The position numbers and the translations under genes were made by a program. A stretch of DNA of 64,000 nt from Phragmites australis (taxonomy: Eukaryota > Streptophyta > Magnoliopsida > Poales > Poaceae): assembly GCF_958298935.1 (NCBI RefSeq), contig NC_084937.1:22081568-22145567 (forward strand), read 5' to 3'. Under the pieces are notes generated by a model. That model worked only from the letters and a program-made list of their open reading frames with translations, did no database searches and was not told the origin of the DNA. Each line of letters starts with the position of its first letter. The stretch's first letter is position 1. This document shows positions 44,723 through 56,816 of this stretch, in pieces.

Positions 44723-45560
44723 AGAGGAAAAAAATTGGAGGGGCCCATCACCCTTTTAAAGCCGGTTGAGGTAGTGCACACAGTAAGGAGGGAGAGAGAG
44801 AGAGAAAGATAGAGGAAGCAACATGGTATGGGCGGCGGTGGGTTCTCGGTCGGGGTTTCGGACCTCCAGTGTAGTGCACGTGGGTCATTTGGGATGTGAC
44901 AAATTGACAGGTCTCTAGAGGTGGACGAGCTAGCATGATGCGGGAGACGTGGGGGACAAGATAAGAGAGGAAAATCAGGGAAGAGAGAGAAATAGAGAGA
45001 TGGCCGGGCATGGGCATCTAGGGAAGACGATGATGGGGGCAGGCCCACTTGTTGGCATCACGCGATGCCGGCGGTGTTGTTGGGCTGAAATGGGTTGAGG
45101 CCACGGTGAAGTGATGCGGAGGGATGGTCGGCGGGAGTTAGGTTAGTATGGTTTGAAGAGGAGGAAGGAGACAGGGTGATGACGGCCCAGAAAGAGGGAG
45201 AGGGAGAGATGTGGCCAGGTAGAGAATTGAAGAAAAAGAAGAGAAAAAGAGAAGATTGGGTTGCGCTAGAACTAGAGAGAGAGGATTCAGCCTAAGGAGG
45301 GTTTGGAAAAAGAGAATTGTTTTGCTATTTTTTTCAGAGAAGAAATAGAGTTCAAATTTGAACCTGCAACAAAAAAATTAAGAAAATCCAAGAAAACTCC
45401 AAAATGCAACATGGTTTCTTTTGTGCATGTTTTCAGAATTAAAATTTTAAATTTAATATTTTGCCCAAATTTAAGTTGTATTTATTTTAGTTTGTTGTAA
45501 ATTCAAAAAGGTTCAATTTTTTAGTGATTTTTAGAAATAAGCAAAACATAGGGTGTTACA
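44636..45560 (-). mobile_element. Truncated gypsy-type LTR (5' part), TGTAACACCC family
   Basis: On the - strand from 45560 it opens TGTAACACCCTATGTTTTGC, the same opening as the solo LTR at 29943. It continues with the shared AT-rich 'gggcaaaata' block. The far end of the LTR was not found. The left boundary is therefore approximate and the copy probably truncated. It includes an AG microsatellite at 44692-44721 (about 15 repeats) and other purine-rich runs. Confidence 0.6.
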
Positions 45561-47032
45561 CATGTTGAACTTACTGAAAATCCTTATATTGAACAATCTT
45601 TGCAGGTCTGAGAAAATGGCTATCAATGATCGGTTGTGTTTTACATATGCAATTGATAATGTGTGCTGAAAAGTGTTGAGAATTGCATAAATTCTAATGT
45701 TTTATGGGCTTTTTCCCGAGTTCTCTTGCTGGCCCATTTGCCTTCGTGCAGCCCAAGCCCACACAGTGGTGGTCTTATGGGTCACATCAGGGCTACTAGG
45801 GTTAACTGCTAGGAAGAACGTGTGAGAAGCAGAGAGAGGGGCGAGTGGCGGCACAACCGTCCTCTGCTTCCTTCGGGTGTGAGACTGGAAGGCGTCATTG
45901 TCATGTATATCTTGGAGGCCGGCTCCCTGAAGGGCGCACAGAAAACTGCTTTCTCCTTTGGTTCCCCTCAGTTCCCCACGGATTTCTCACTGATCTTGGT
46001 TGCCATCTCCGAGCTGGAGCCATGAGGTGCTTGTGCTTTGGCTCTGGTGCTTCAGTGTGTGGAGGGATTGTGCGAAGGAGCTTCAAAGTTGGGGTTACTC
46101 AGAGCTATGATTGTCGAGGCTCACCTGGACACGTTGACACAGTGTGATGAGGCTTTGTATCTCCGTCTTTCTCTCACCGGCGGCAACTAGCGGGTGATTG
46201 AATTTCTGGGACAGCGGTTGTATAGCCGTGCCTTGCCTCGGTCTTCTATGCTTTCCAGCATATTACATTGTGAGTATTTTTTTCCCTTCTTATGTTCTTG
46301 ACAGCATAGGTAGATTCATATAAATGCTCGATGATGAATAATAGTGCTAAAATTGGGCACGGTTTTGAGTTCAGCTAGTTAGACCAGTACATTCTCTAAT
46401 GTCTCGATGATATTTGGTAGTCCTTATTTGTTTTAGTTGGTGTATATATATTTGATCTGGTCTTGTACTCCAAAAATCATGTTTTGATTTGGTTTCCAGA
46501 GGGCTGCCTGTTTGGTGTCTCTCGGGATAGTGCGGCTGTTAGTACATAGCATGCTTGCTTTTGATTCTAGATATTATAGCTGATTTAGCTATTAAGTTTT
46601 GTCTCTGTTTATGCTATACTTTGCTTCCTCTGGTCAGAATGAGTAGTCTCTGTTTGGGACAACGACACTATTCTTGATGATGGTTTAAATCTAGAGAATC
46701 AGTTCAGGTTTTAGATCTAGCTGGTGTCTTAGTAATCTATCCAGTCAGTGATATTTCAATAGAACAGTTAGGGAGCAGGCTTTGAATTTCCTGGGGCCAA
46801 CTGCTATATTATTTCTAAGAGCACTTTCATAATTGTTGTCTACCTGCTATCTATTTCAAGATGAACACATGATAATTGGTACTGTTTCTAATGACTTGCT
46901 GTCTTTTGTTCCAAGGTCATGTGTTTCGAATACCTATTGCTTTACTCTTGTATTTTTATATGTGGTATAAAATCCATGCTCATATTATCACACTACTATT
47001 TACAATAATCCAGAAATCCAATAGCTTATGTG
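45561..47032 (+). other. Probable LTR and leader of the copia element at 47033
   Basis: A candidate LTR begins TGTTGAGAATTGC at 45677 and may run to about 46271 ('tttccagcatattaca'). The following 760 bp would be untranslated leader. I could not find a clean primer binding site or a second LTR, so the boundaries are inferred from position and style only. Confidence 0.35.
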
Positions 47033-48985
47033 ATGGCTAGTTCTAGCTCTTCTGGCCTACCACTGTTGTCCTCGGACACAATTAAGCCTAAAAGCTTCGA
47101 TGGAACTTGCTTTAAGCGCTAGCAGGCTCGAACGAGGCTATGGCTGATGGAGCTCGAACTTTTCTGGATCCTCACCGAAGAGCTGCCCGCCCCTTCGGGG
47201 GAAGATGTGCAAGATGAGATCGAAAGAACGTGTCTCAATGCATTAGTGGCCCGTTGGGAGAAGGCTAATGGCTCAGCCCTAGCATGCCTCTTGGCTGCCC
47301 TATCGAACAGGCTCTTCGACGTCTACATGGGGTTCGAGGAAGCACAGAAGGTGTGGTCGGAGCTGAATGACAAGTATGCTAAAAACGACAACGACAATGA
47401 GCCCTTCATGGTGGCCAGTTACCTGAATTTTTGTATAGGAGATGATAGATTAGTCATGGAACAGATCCATGAGCTGCAGCTTATCTTGCGAGATTTAGGC
47501 CAGTATGGTGGTGTCCTCCTTGAGAATTTTCTAGTTAATGCAATCCTTGCCAAACTGCCCACTTCTTGGTGTGACTTTGTCACTGTATATCGACACTTAA
47601 AGTAGTGATTGACTCTTAATGAGCTCATCGCTGCTATAAATGTCAAGGAGAAGTCCAAGGCTGGCTATAGTGGGGTAAAGGCGTCCACTCAAGCTAACCT
47701 TGTCGAGCATAAGAATCAGCCTAAGAGGAATGTGAAGAAAGAGAAGTCCAAGCCTAGATTTTTAGGACCGAAGGCTAATGCTATGAAGAAGAAGAAGAAG
47801 CCCGAGATTGTTTGCTACGTCTGCGGCGGGTTGAATTGCTGTGATCGTAAGGGCAAGGGGCCGACACCTGAGCGCAGAAGGCAGCCAAAACTCAAGTGCA
47901 TGTGGTGGTTGCAACGGACGATGATATCGGAAAATGTGACTCCACTAATGGGTATGTATCTGCAGCCTTTATGGCAAATTCACCAGTAAGTTGGTGGGTT
48001 GGTACAGGTGCTACAAGACATATTTGTACTGATAAGATATGTTTTACTTCTTTCTAGGGTGCAGATGGTCGATCCATTCTGATGGAGAATGGGGTTTCAA
48101 CAGCAGTACACGAAGTAGGACAAGTGAGCATAAAGCTGACTTCTGGCTAGACTCTTGTCCTTAAGGACGTGCTGTTTGTGCTTGCCATGACCCGTAATCT
48201 ACTCATCGGGTCAATGTTGTGCCGGAAAGGAATAAAATTAGTCTTCGAGTCAAATAAAGTAGTTATGACTAAATATGGGTCGTTTGTTGGAAAAGGCTAT
48301 GATTGCGAGGCATGTTCTGTATTCTATTCTTGATAGTTCTGCAAATATTTTCTATTCTTCATATTCTAATAAGAAAATTGATATTTGGCATTCTCATCTC
48401 TGTCATGTTAATAATGAAGCAATAGTGCACTTGAGCAAGATGGATCTTATTCCCTCATATAATTATGACAAGGGCCATAGGTGTGAGGTGTGTGTGCAAG
48501 CTAAGTAGCTCCGCAAATTGTTTCACTTGGTTGAGGGGAGAAGCACAACGCCACATAAGCTGATCCATTCTGATCTTTGTAAGATGAATGAAATATTGAC
48601 TAAGGGTGGCAAAAGATACTTCTTTACTCTTATAGATGATGCTACTAGATTCTGTTATATCTATTTGCTTAGAACAAAAGATAAAGCATCATAATATATT
48701 AAGATCTATAAGGCCGAGGTGGAAAACCAGCTTGGGAAGACAATAAAGAAAATGATATTTGAAAAAGGTGGGGAATATATTCTCAAGGATTTCTCCGAGT
48801 TCTGTGAAGAAAGTGGCATAATCCATGAGTTTACGCAACCATACTCATGACAGGCCAACGGAGTAGCCGAGAGAAAGAACCGAACAATTTGTGACTTGGT
48901 TATAGCCTTGTTACAAAGGTCTGGTATGACTAACTCATGGTAGGGTGAGGCTACTCTTACAATTAACCATGTCCTGAACAGAGTC
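47033..48985 (+). pseudogene. Ty1/copia gag-protease-integrase remnant, 3'-truncated
   Basis: gag starts at 47033 and reads MASSSSSGLPLLSSDTIKP, then KSFDGTC, a stop at about 47119, and on to AILAKLPTSW (to 47605). It is the UBN2-type copia gag. The zinc knuckle is degraded (CYVCGG...). The protease motif reads WWVGTGATRHIC where WWVDTGA is expected, so the catalytic Asp is replaced by Gly. GAG-pre-integrase (WHSHLCHVNNEAI) and integrase (HSDLCKMNEI, DDATRFCYIY, NGVAERKNRTICDL, NHVLNRV) follow with stops. RT and RNase H are absent. The copy is cut at about 48985, where an opposite-strand gypsy begins. Confidence 0.85.
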
Positions 48986-51900
48986 GCCCCTTGGAACTGC
49001 GAGGCAACTCGGCCTGACACTTCGTCATCCACCTAAAAGGTTCAGAGCCCTGTAGTGTTTTGAAAAATGGAATGTTGTGCTCAGCATACTTGGCAAGGAA
49101 ACAGCTGAGGGATGCGAGGCGGCCTACCAGGTGCTAGACCCCCTTCGCATCGGTGGGGGTGACATTTCTATGATGGCACAGATTTTACTAAGGTTGGCCA
49201 CGATGCCTCTCCTAGTGACCAGGTAACCCAGCAGTCTACCAGCTTTAGCACCAACTATACACTTCTCCGGTTTAAGCCATACGCCTATGGCCTGGAGGCT
49301 GAAAAATGTTTCTTGGAGGTCAGCAATGTGGTTGGCCTTGAGCTTGCTTTTCACGACGATGTCGTCCACGTAGGACTCCATGTTGTAGCCTAACTACTGC
49401 TCCAGGATTTTGCGCACTAGGCGGGAGAATGTGTCTCTCGAATTTTGGAGACCAAAAGGCATTCGAACGTAACAATACGCCTCGAAGGGGGTAATGAACT
49501 AGTCTTGCCCTCGTCCTCTGCGGCCATCCATACCTAATGGTATCCGGAGTATGCATCTAGAAAGCTCAACAACTCACAGCCAGTGGTGAAGTCCACGAGC
49601 TGGTCGATGCGAGGGAGTGGGTACGGTGCGAGGGAGTGGGTACGGATCTCGGGGGTAGGCTTTGTTGAGCGTTGTGAAGTCGATGCACATGCATCACTTT
49701 CCATTGGGCTTCTTGACTAGGACGAGTTTAACAACCACTCAAAGTAGATGACCTCATGGATAACACTAGCTTTTAGCAGTTTCTGGACTTCCTCCTTAGC
49801 GGCCTCCGCTCGTTCGGAGGATAGCTTACGAACCCCTAGTGCACAGGCTTGTCCTGCAGGTCGACTCGGAGGACATGCTCGATAATGCAGTGGTTGACCC
49901 CAGGGAGGTCCTGTAGAAACCATGTGAATACGTCGATGTTGTCCGTAGGATGGTTAGGAGCCAGGCTTCCTGCTCCGGAGCGAGGTCCGCGCCGATCTGG
50001 AAAGTTCAGTCAGGATAGCCTGAACCTGATAGAACTTGCCTGATGTCCCCCTCCAGTCGTGGCCTCAGGGCGCCCTGGTGCCTAAGGTATGTCGGAGGGG
50101 GCGTCTTTGAGGGGCTCCTTAGCTACATTGTGGACATGGCGGATGTTGAGAAGGGTAGGGTGCCCGTACTCAATGTGTCTAGCCAGGTCTTAATCGCCGT
50201 GGACCGAGTACCTTCATGCAGAGGTAGTTGTGATGTGAAATTGCACCAAACTTGTTCAGAGTCCCACGGCTTAGGATGACATTGTACGCGTAGGGCACAT
50301 TCACCACGTCAAATGTGATTGTCTCGATCCACGAAATGGGACTCCGCCGAATGTGACCCGAAGTTCTATATGTCCCATGGTGTCCAAGAGGGGCCCATTA
50401 AACTGAAGGGGGCTCTGGGCCAGAGTGAACCGATCTCGTGGAATGTAGAGCTCGTCGGAGGCATGCATGAAGAGAAGATTAGCAGAGCTTCCTCCATCAA
50501 CCAACGCTCATCGGACTTCGACATTGGCAATGTTGACTGTGCCAACAAGAGCATCGGTGTGGGGGAATTTCACCCCATTAGCGTCGTCAAGGGTGAAAGT
50601 CACGAGGACTTCAGCCCATCCTGGGTCTTGATGATGAGCACGGGTTGCCCTGCCATGGTTGACACCATGCATGTAGTCTCACCTTTGCTGCTTCGAGGAG
50701 CCCCCGGAGGCTCCCCCTTCCGTTATAGGCAGGACCACATTTCTGATCTGGTCCCCTCCTTCGACATGCTGCATCACGGGTGGCAGAGGCGAAGGGGGAA
50801 AGGCCAGCTGAGGAGGGTTTAGCAAGGCCAGGCGATCCATCTAGTGGACTGTTGCAAGCCTACGACCTCCAGCCCGCTCGCTTTTAGGGCTATCTCCTGC
50901 CACGCGTGGCCTCGGAACGTTATGAGGGTTTGGCAGTTCTCCGTGTTATGGGCTCATCGGCCCCATGTAGGGTGCACCTGTACCCCTCTTTGAGCTACTG
51001 GTCAGGGGCGTGCTACCACTCAGGGAACACACCGAGGCTCCCGTGGCCACATCCCCTAGCCTGGGATGGGTTTAGAGCCCCTTGTGTGTGGTCAATGTTG
51101 TGGATGTCGAGTCGTGGGTGCCATTAGGGCCTACACCCTCCAGAGCCCTCAGCCTCCTCGGAGCCCCTTTTTGTTGGGGTAGACAGAGGGGCCTGGGAGG
51201 ACCATACTTGCGAAGTTTATCTTGCAGGTACGACAAAGGGCTTCGAGACTGCCTCCATGGTATCACGGCGGAGCTGCTCCTCCTCAGCTCAAGCGTATTC
51301 CTCAAACTTGCACATGAGGGTATTCACTGTGCGAGCCAGGCATTGGTGCAACTGATTGAAGAGTGGTTCGGATGCCAGGCTCTAAGTCACTGCGTTTTTG
51401 ACTAATAACTCTAACATGCCCTTTAACTAGGCCTTGGTCAGGGCGAACCTCCAGAAGTAATCTCAAAGGGTTTTGCACAGTTGTTACTTGATGGTAAACA
51501 GGCTGCCAGAGGTCACCGGCTCAACGAAGGTCACCTAGAAGTTATTGCAAAAGGCGTCCTAGAGCTAGGACCAAGCATAAATGGACCCCAGCTCCAACGC
51601 CCAGAACCACCAGAGGGCTACTCCCTCCAAAGTGAGGGGGAAGCACTTGTCCATTGTATCTTGCCCACCTCCATTGGCCTCGATGGCAATAGCGTACGAG
51701 CAGACAAACTCCTCTTGGTCTAAATCACCTCTAGATTTAGGAAGTTTGGGGGTTCAGAACCCATCCGGGAAGGGCATGGCTTGCGGGCCCTCCTACAGGG
51801 ATGAGTCAAAGTCCAGGAGCTGAGCTTTGCACCGACAAACCAAGGGTTCAGTTGTGTGCGGAGCATCCAGGGGTGGCGCTCGGGGCAATGAAGGGCACAG

Positions 51901-54500
51901 GCTACGCCCTCGGCGGCTGAAAGGACAATGATATCGCTTAGAGGGGGGTGAATAGGTATTTTTCTAAAAAATTCGTCCCCTTTTACCGTTGACCTAAACT
52001 TGCAGCGGAATATAAATTAACGAATTTTCACAAGTGAATAATCTAAATATGCTAGGCTCAACTAGTGCACAACACCCTAAATAAGTGTGAAAGTTACAAT
52101 CCTAAGGTGATAAAAAATATTCAATTCTAGCAAAATATATGCAAGAAAACATTAATTGAAAAATCCTAAAAACACTATTCACCAGAATATCCGGGTTAAT
52201 CCAGATACTCCGGGTTGCACAGTTTTGGAACCTCCGGGTAAATTCGGAATCTTCGGGGTCTGTACAGAAACTAGCTCGAAACTGAAATTAAACAGCGCCT
52301 AAAGAGTTCTAGCTCAAACCAAATGAAATCGTGTGTTCCAATTTATGATTCCAAGTAGATCCGTGGAGAATCTACAATCAAAAGCACACAAACGAGTAGA
52401 TCGAGCAATATGCACAAATATTGAGCAAGAACTCAAATGTAAACAAACCGTAGATTTGTTTCCCAAAATTCGGATTCACCACCATGAATCCTATGTCTCC
52501 GTTGAGGAAGATCCAATGAGTCGGGTCTCTTTCAACCGCTTTCCTCGATCCACTAGCTTTATCTGTTCCCTTGCGGAGGCGAGATCGACCTTCACGAACT
52601 TTCCCGCGGCTCACTACACGCACGGGAGCCCACCGGGCAACACCTAGCCGGCTAGGAAGCTTCGTCTCCAAGAGTAACAAATGCTTCACAAACTTCTTGC
52701 CGATGAACTCAAGTGCTTAAGAATAGATTTTAGCTCACTTGCACTTAATCTTCCAATCTCTCAACCCAACTCACTTTTCTTCTCAAATCTCTCACTGAAA
52801 TGGAGTGGGAATGAGTTCTTTTGGCTCTAAAAGGTTTTTCTTTCATGCCCTTGCAGTAGCCCCAAAGGATGGGGATGAGGGGGTATAAATATCCAACCCC
52901 AAAAACTAGCCATTACAGCACTTTTTGTACTGACCCGGAGTATCCGGGTCTATCCGAAGACTCCGAGTTGGCACAGGTAAGCTTAACCGAGAACCCCTGG
53001 CCGGAACTGAACCTAGAGACTCCGGAACCCGGAGTATCCGGGTCCACCTGGAGACTCCGGGTGAACTAAACAGCCCCAAAACGAGACTTCCCCTCGGAAC
53101 CTCATTTGAAACACTTTGAACCTTTGAATAACTTTCAAGCACCGCTTCTTTGATTCAAACCTTGAGGGTTCCCAACTTTCATATAATCTTCACTCCATCT
53201 CTTCTTGATTCTTCATATGATTGATGTGAATCACTCATAGTTTCCCATGGCATCGTACGGTCTATTGGCGCAAAGTCTTCACTCGCTCTTCACCACCGCC
53301 TTGGTCCTTCGGTGCCAAGCTATTTGCTTGCCCTTCACCACCGGATGGTCCATAGCAGCCGAGTCTTGCTTTCCCTTCACCGTCTTGCCATAGAAAACTA
53401 CTTTGTATTCGACATCTTTAAGAATTCACTTTATCAAATATGGAGTCCACTCTTATTCTTTACTCTTAGCATATATGATATCAATTCAACATATGCCTTC
53501 TTATGAATCCTAACCCCATCTCACTCTCAATCACAAAACACATGGGTTAGTCCATAAAACTCTATTGATAATGTCATACCTTCAGTTACTTGATCTCTAC
53601 AAGTAACTTAATCTTCAAGTTTATTGCCAATCTTATTGAGCTTTTCCTTCTCCTTCTCCTTGTGAGCATCACTAAGAGCTCAATGACAATGATGCATTTA
53701 TTTTGTTCTCATGGTATTTCTCAGGAAATCCATGATTCATCACTTATGTATCTCATATAGACTGACCTAATAACAATTCTTAATACAATTGTTAGTCCAT
53801 AAGTATTGTCATCACTTACCTGAGCATCATTTAGAGCTCATTCATCTTGATGCATTTTCAATCTCCTCATTCACCTAGAGCTCATGCATATCTCTCAATG
53901 CATTACCTATGGAACAACCTACTAACAAACTCAACACCATTATTAGTCCATAGGTATTGTCATTAATTACCAAAACCACACATAAGGGCTAGATACACTT
54001 TCAGCGGCCCTCGGAGCCTTACGGTGTTGGTCGTCACGGAGGTGACCTCAGCTACGACTGTTGTTTGATATGCAGCCCGAAGGGCCGCCTGCAGCTCTTC
54101 CAGTTGGGCCTGAAGGGCCACCACATGTACCTGCTAGCCAGTGGCAACGACTTGTGTAGCTGCAACCTCGGCCGCAACCCCTGAGGTGCCACAATGTTGT
54201 TGCCATGCCACTGGTATAGGGCCTCTATACTGACAAGGTCCATAGTGGTAGCCACAGTCGGGACCGTGGCCGCGCCGGCGATGCCGTGGCACCCTCTTTC
54301 CACTTGAGTGTGGACTCATCGTCGCCCCCGGTTGGGGTGTCATCATCGGCATAGCACGTATTTGGCTATGGCTGTCGTGCGGACTTTCACATAGGCATGG
54401 CCGTGGAGCCAGCCGCTCGGGCTACCGCCTGGGTGGTCTTTTTCTTTGGTGGCATACTACCTCTCCTAGTGCTTCTACGATCCCCACGGGTGGCGCCCGC
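48986..54500 (-). pseudogene. Ty3/gypsy gag-pol remnant, split by a solo LTR and 3'-truncated
   Basis: gag begins at 54455 (MPPKKKTTQAVARAAG). A Sirevirus LTR then intervenes (51918-54003), and gag resumes with EEFVCSYAIAIEANGGGQD, DKCFPLTLEGVALWWF and many stops. Protease-like VDGGSSANLLF lies at about 50500, RT N-terminal block KEEVQKLLKASVIHEV at about 49790, RT catalytic YVDDIVVKS and GYLVTRRGI at 49375-49180, and the RNase H start (ECAEHNIPFFKTL-like, AEHNIPFFKTL) at about 49090-49010. Integrase is missing. Just before gag, a tRNA-primer-site-like GGCGCCACCCGTGGGG occurs on the - strand at about 54497-54480. This supports an LTR ending near 54507. Lineage is Tat-like by motif style; this is tentative. 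Confidence 0.82.
51918..54003 (-). mobile_element. Solo LTR of a Sirevirus-type Ty1/copia, 2086 bp, in gypsy gag
   Basis: On + it begins TGAAAGGACAATGATATCGC followed by TTAGAGGGGGGTGAATAGG. It ends ATACACTTTCA, giving TGAAAG/CTTTCA inverted ends. GCGGC flanks both sides (51913-51917 and 54004-54008), a perfect 5-bp duplication. No coding sequence lies between. On the - strand it reads as a normal Sirevirus LTR. It carries clustered motifs of the form ACCCGGAGTATCCGGGT (52190-52260 and 52930-53070). Confidence 0.9.
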
Positions 54501-54506
54501 TATTGG

Positions 54507-55766
54507 TGAAAGAAAATGTGTTCCACGAACAAGGTGCGGCGAGAATCATTCTTACTAGAGCGACTCAAGCTTGGAGAAGTAGTAGAGAGGAAGAGCATGC
54601 CTACAATAGTTCTCAGAAATTTCCGTCCCTGGCATCGTGTGCCCATGGTCAGTATTTATATTGCTTTCCTGAGAGTAAGGTTACAGACATGCCCCCCTCA
54701 ATGGTAGAGACACGAGCTACTACTAGTACAACCAGGTGACAGGACCAGTTTCGTACTAGATCGCCTAGGCCAGAGGTCAAAATATCGACATGCTGATGAC
54801 ATCACCCAACTGTGGCAGTCATAGTAGCGGCGAGCGGCCACTGTGCTTGGTCGCTTGCCGAATACAACGTCAGTCTTGTCTGGCATGTCAAGGCGGCCAC
54901 TACTTGTACTGGCATGTCAGTGCGGCCACCACTTGCATCGGCATGTCAGGGTAGCCGCCACTTGATAGGCATTAAATACCAGTAATATCATGGTAGATAC
55001 CACATGTTTGGTGGGTCTGGCCCAACTAGTCTGACTAGGGGATCCTCGCCTTTCCCCAAGCCTCTGGAGGTCCATAGCCTCTGGTGGTTAGCAGCCTTTG
55101 AACCTCTGGAAGGCTTCGAAGGCTTAGGTTGCCCAAGCCGCTTCGGACCCAAGGGCTCCAGAGAGGTCTTGAGTTTAATGGTCTTCAGTCTTAAGCGGAC
55201 GGAGTCAAGGGGCGAGGGGGTCTTTGAGGATGATCCTGAACAATAGTGTTTGATCTTAGGGCTAGTTTTAGTCAATTACATGCAATTAAGGTCTATCATC
55301 CTCCTCCTTGGACACCTTGGATCTTGCAAGGTGCTGCTTTGAAGATATTCCATATAGCCCTGGCTCCTCCATTTGCTCCTGCGTCTGCACGTTGCGAACA
55401 ATGGACTCGTACCAGTCGTTATCATGACCTTCCTCGCTGGTGGAGAAGACGACCGGGGAGTCAGCGTCAGGGAGCACGGCTTGTCTTAGTGAGATAACAA
55501 CGTCTATCATTGGCTTCCAAAGGGATGGCTGTGCCTTTGCGATGTCAACCGCGGGCAGGACACGACGTGTGACCCCCAGGTTGAGTCTAGTGTGGCCTCT
55601 ATGGATGCGCTGAATGGAGCGTTGGCGGGCACCTCTTGCATGCCACTTCGGGACGACGTGTTGGGTGGCGCCTCCTACCGTGGCGGCAAGCTGGTTTTTG
55701 GCAGTGGCCTGGGTAGCAAGCAGGTTGTTTGCTTTGGCCTAGGTGGCGCCGAATATAGCTCCTGCA
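54507..55766 (-). other. Probable 5' LTR region of the gypsy element, then unassigned sequence
   Basis: Upstream of the gypsy gag on the - strand the sequence begins an LTR-like terminus at 54507 (+ TGAAAGAAAATGTG). Short direct repeats 'cggccaccacttg.tcggcatgtcag' occur at 54890-54960. The LTR's far end was not found. The - strand frame at 55510-55286 is open (LPDADSPVVFSTSEEGHDND, WYESIVRNVQTQEQMEEPGL) but belongs to no family I recognise. Confidence 0.35.
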
Positions 55767-56321
55767 GGGGTGAAAACAGATCAATACGAACGAATATAGC
55801 TCATTATATATCATTTTTTTCTGAGTCAAAATCAGACACGGGTAACGTCGGATAATTATTTTTCATCATGTATTCTATTATACATTTTTTTCTCGAAGTC
55901 AGAGTCGAAGTAGATAGTCAGATAGATGTCGGTTAGTTGGATAGATGAAAAATTTTCAATTCATTTGCATCCACATACAACATATTAAACATTATAGAGG
56001 TATAATTAAAGTGAGCACAGAGAGAGTGATTAGTGAGATATGAAAACGAGAGCATTTAGTATTATCTGTCTATGTATACGTGGTAATCTACATTGTATAT
56101 TATCATATTTTTAAGTAAAATCATAATGGGTTTTCTCGTAACACCTAATATTTAAATATTTCGAACGAATACCAGTCATCATGTATCATATTCTATATTT
56201 TTTCTTTGATCCAGAGTCAGACATTGATAGTGTCGGACACGGATAACAATAATCCTATATTTGCTTCGTAAACCTTCGAATAGTTAGGCGGGTAGAAAAT
56301 ATCCATCCTATTTTCACCTCT
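55767..56321. mobile_element. hAT-like element, about 555 bp, imperfect TSD
   Basis: The left end is GGGGTGAAAACAGATC (preceded by CA). The right end, reverse-complemented, is AGAGGTGAAAATAGGATGG. Flanks CTCCTGCA (55759-55766) and ACTCTGCA (56322-56329) agree over their inner bases, so the 8-bp duplication is imperfect. The interior repeats phrases such as 'gtcggataa' and 'cagacacggg', typical of a widespread grass hAT MITE. No ORF. Confidence 0.55.
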
Positions 56322-56368
56322 ACTCTGCATGCCCGCCTCCACTACGTCCGCAGCCGCGGCATCGTGGT

Positions 56369-56816
56369 CAGTGGCGGATCCAGGATTTTGGGCAAGGGTG
56401 GTCCAGGCGCTATGGCTACAGGGCGGTGAAGATGCAGGACAGTGTCATGGAGACCACCAGCATGATGCTCTCCATGTCCATCCTGGAGATCGATTCGGCG
56501 TGTTCATCCGAGTACATCCCGCACGCTACAAAGTCCAGCGCTTCGAAGAACAGAGGGTCACCCTGCTTTCTAATGCTGCTGATCGTCCCAACGGCACGCT
56601 CCCTCGCCACGGTGTCCACCGGAGAGAACTGAACGGTCACCAGGAACTCGCCGTTTGACCAACCATTGATCACTTGGCAGGCAACCATGCATAAAAAGCC
56701 TGTTTTAGTGTCATAGACACCTTCTGCTGAGATGCGCAATTGCTGAGACATCATCGGCGACGAGATCCTTAGGGTAATCCACGGTCCACCCGTGCCACCC
56801 TTTGGATCAGCCACTG
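56369..56816. mobile_element. hAT-like element, 448 bp, perfect 8-bp TSD, carrying a host-gene fragment
   Basis: The left end is CAGTGGCGGATCCAGG and the right end, reverse-complemented, is CAGTGGCTGATCCAAAGG. The flanks are ATCGTGGT on both sides (56361-56368 and 56817-56824), a perfect 8-bp duplication. Both ends also share the inner word 'GGGTGG..CC'. There is no transposase. Almost all of the interior is an open - strand frame that looks like part of a normal plant gene (next entry). It lies 47 bp from the neighbouring hAT-like element. Confidence 0.88.
56416..56772 (-). pseudogene. Captured gene fragment resembling DUF2921-family plant proteins
   Basis: About 118 codons are open without a stop, entirely between the two ends of the element at 56369-56816. 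The frame reads ISAEGVYDTKTGFLCMVACQ, then VINGWSNGEFLVTVQFSPVD, GTISSIRKQGDPLFFEALDF and SISRMDMESIMLV, with a stop at 56416. The order SAEGVYD-x-KTG-x-LCMV-C, then TISS-R...DPL-FE-L, then SISRMD-ES is how I remember the plant DUF2921 (single-exon membrane protein) family. A full member is several hundred residues longer at both ends, so this is an internal segment. The frame runs on past the right end of the element to 56976, but that extension is not family-like. Confidence 0.6.
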
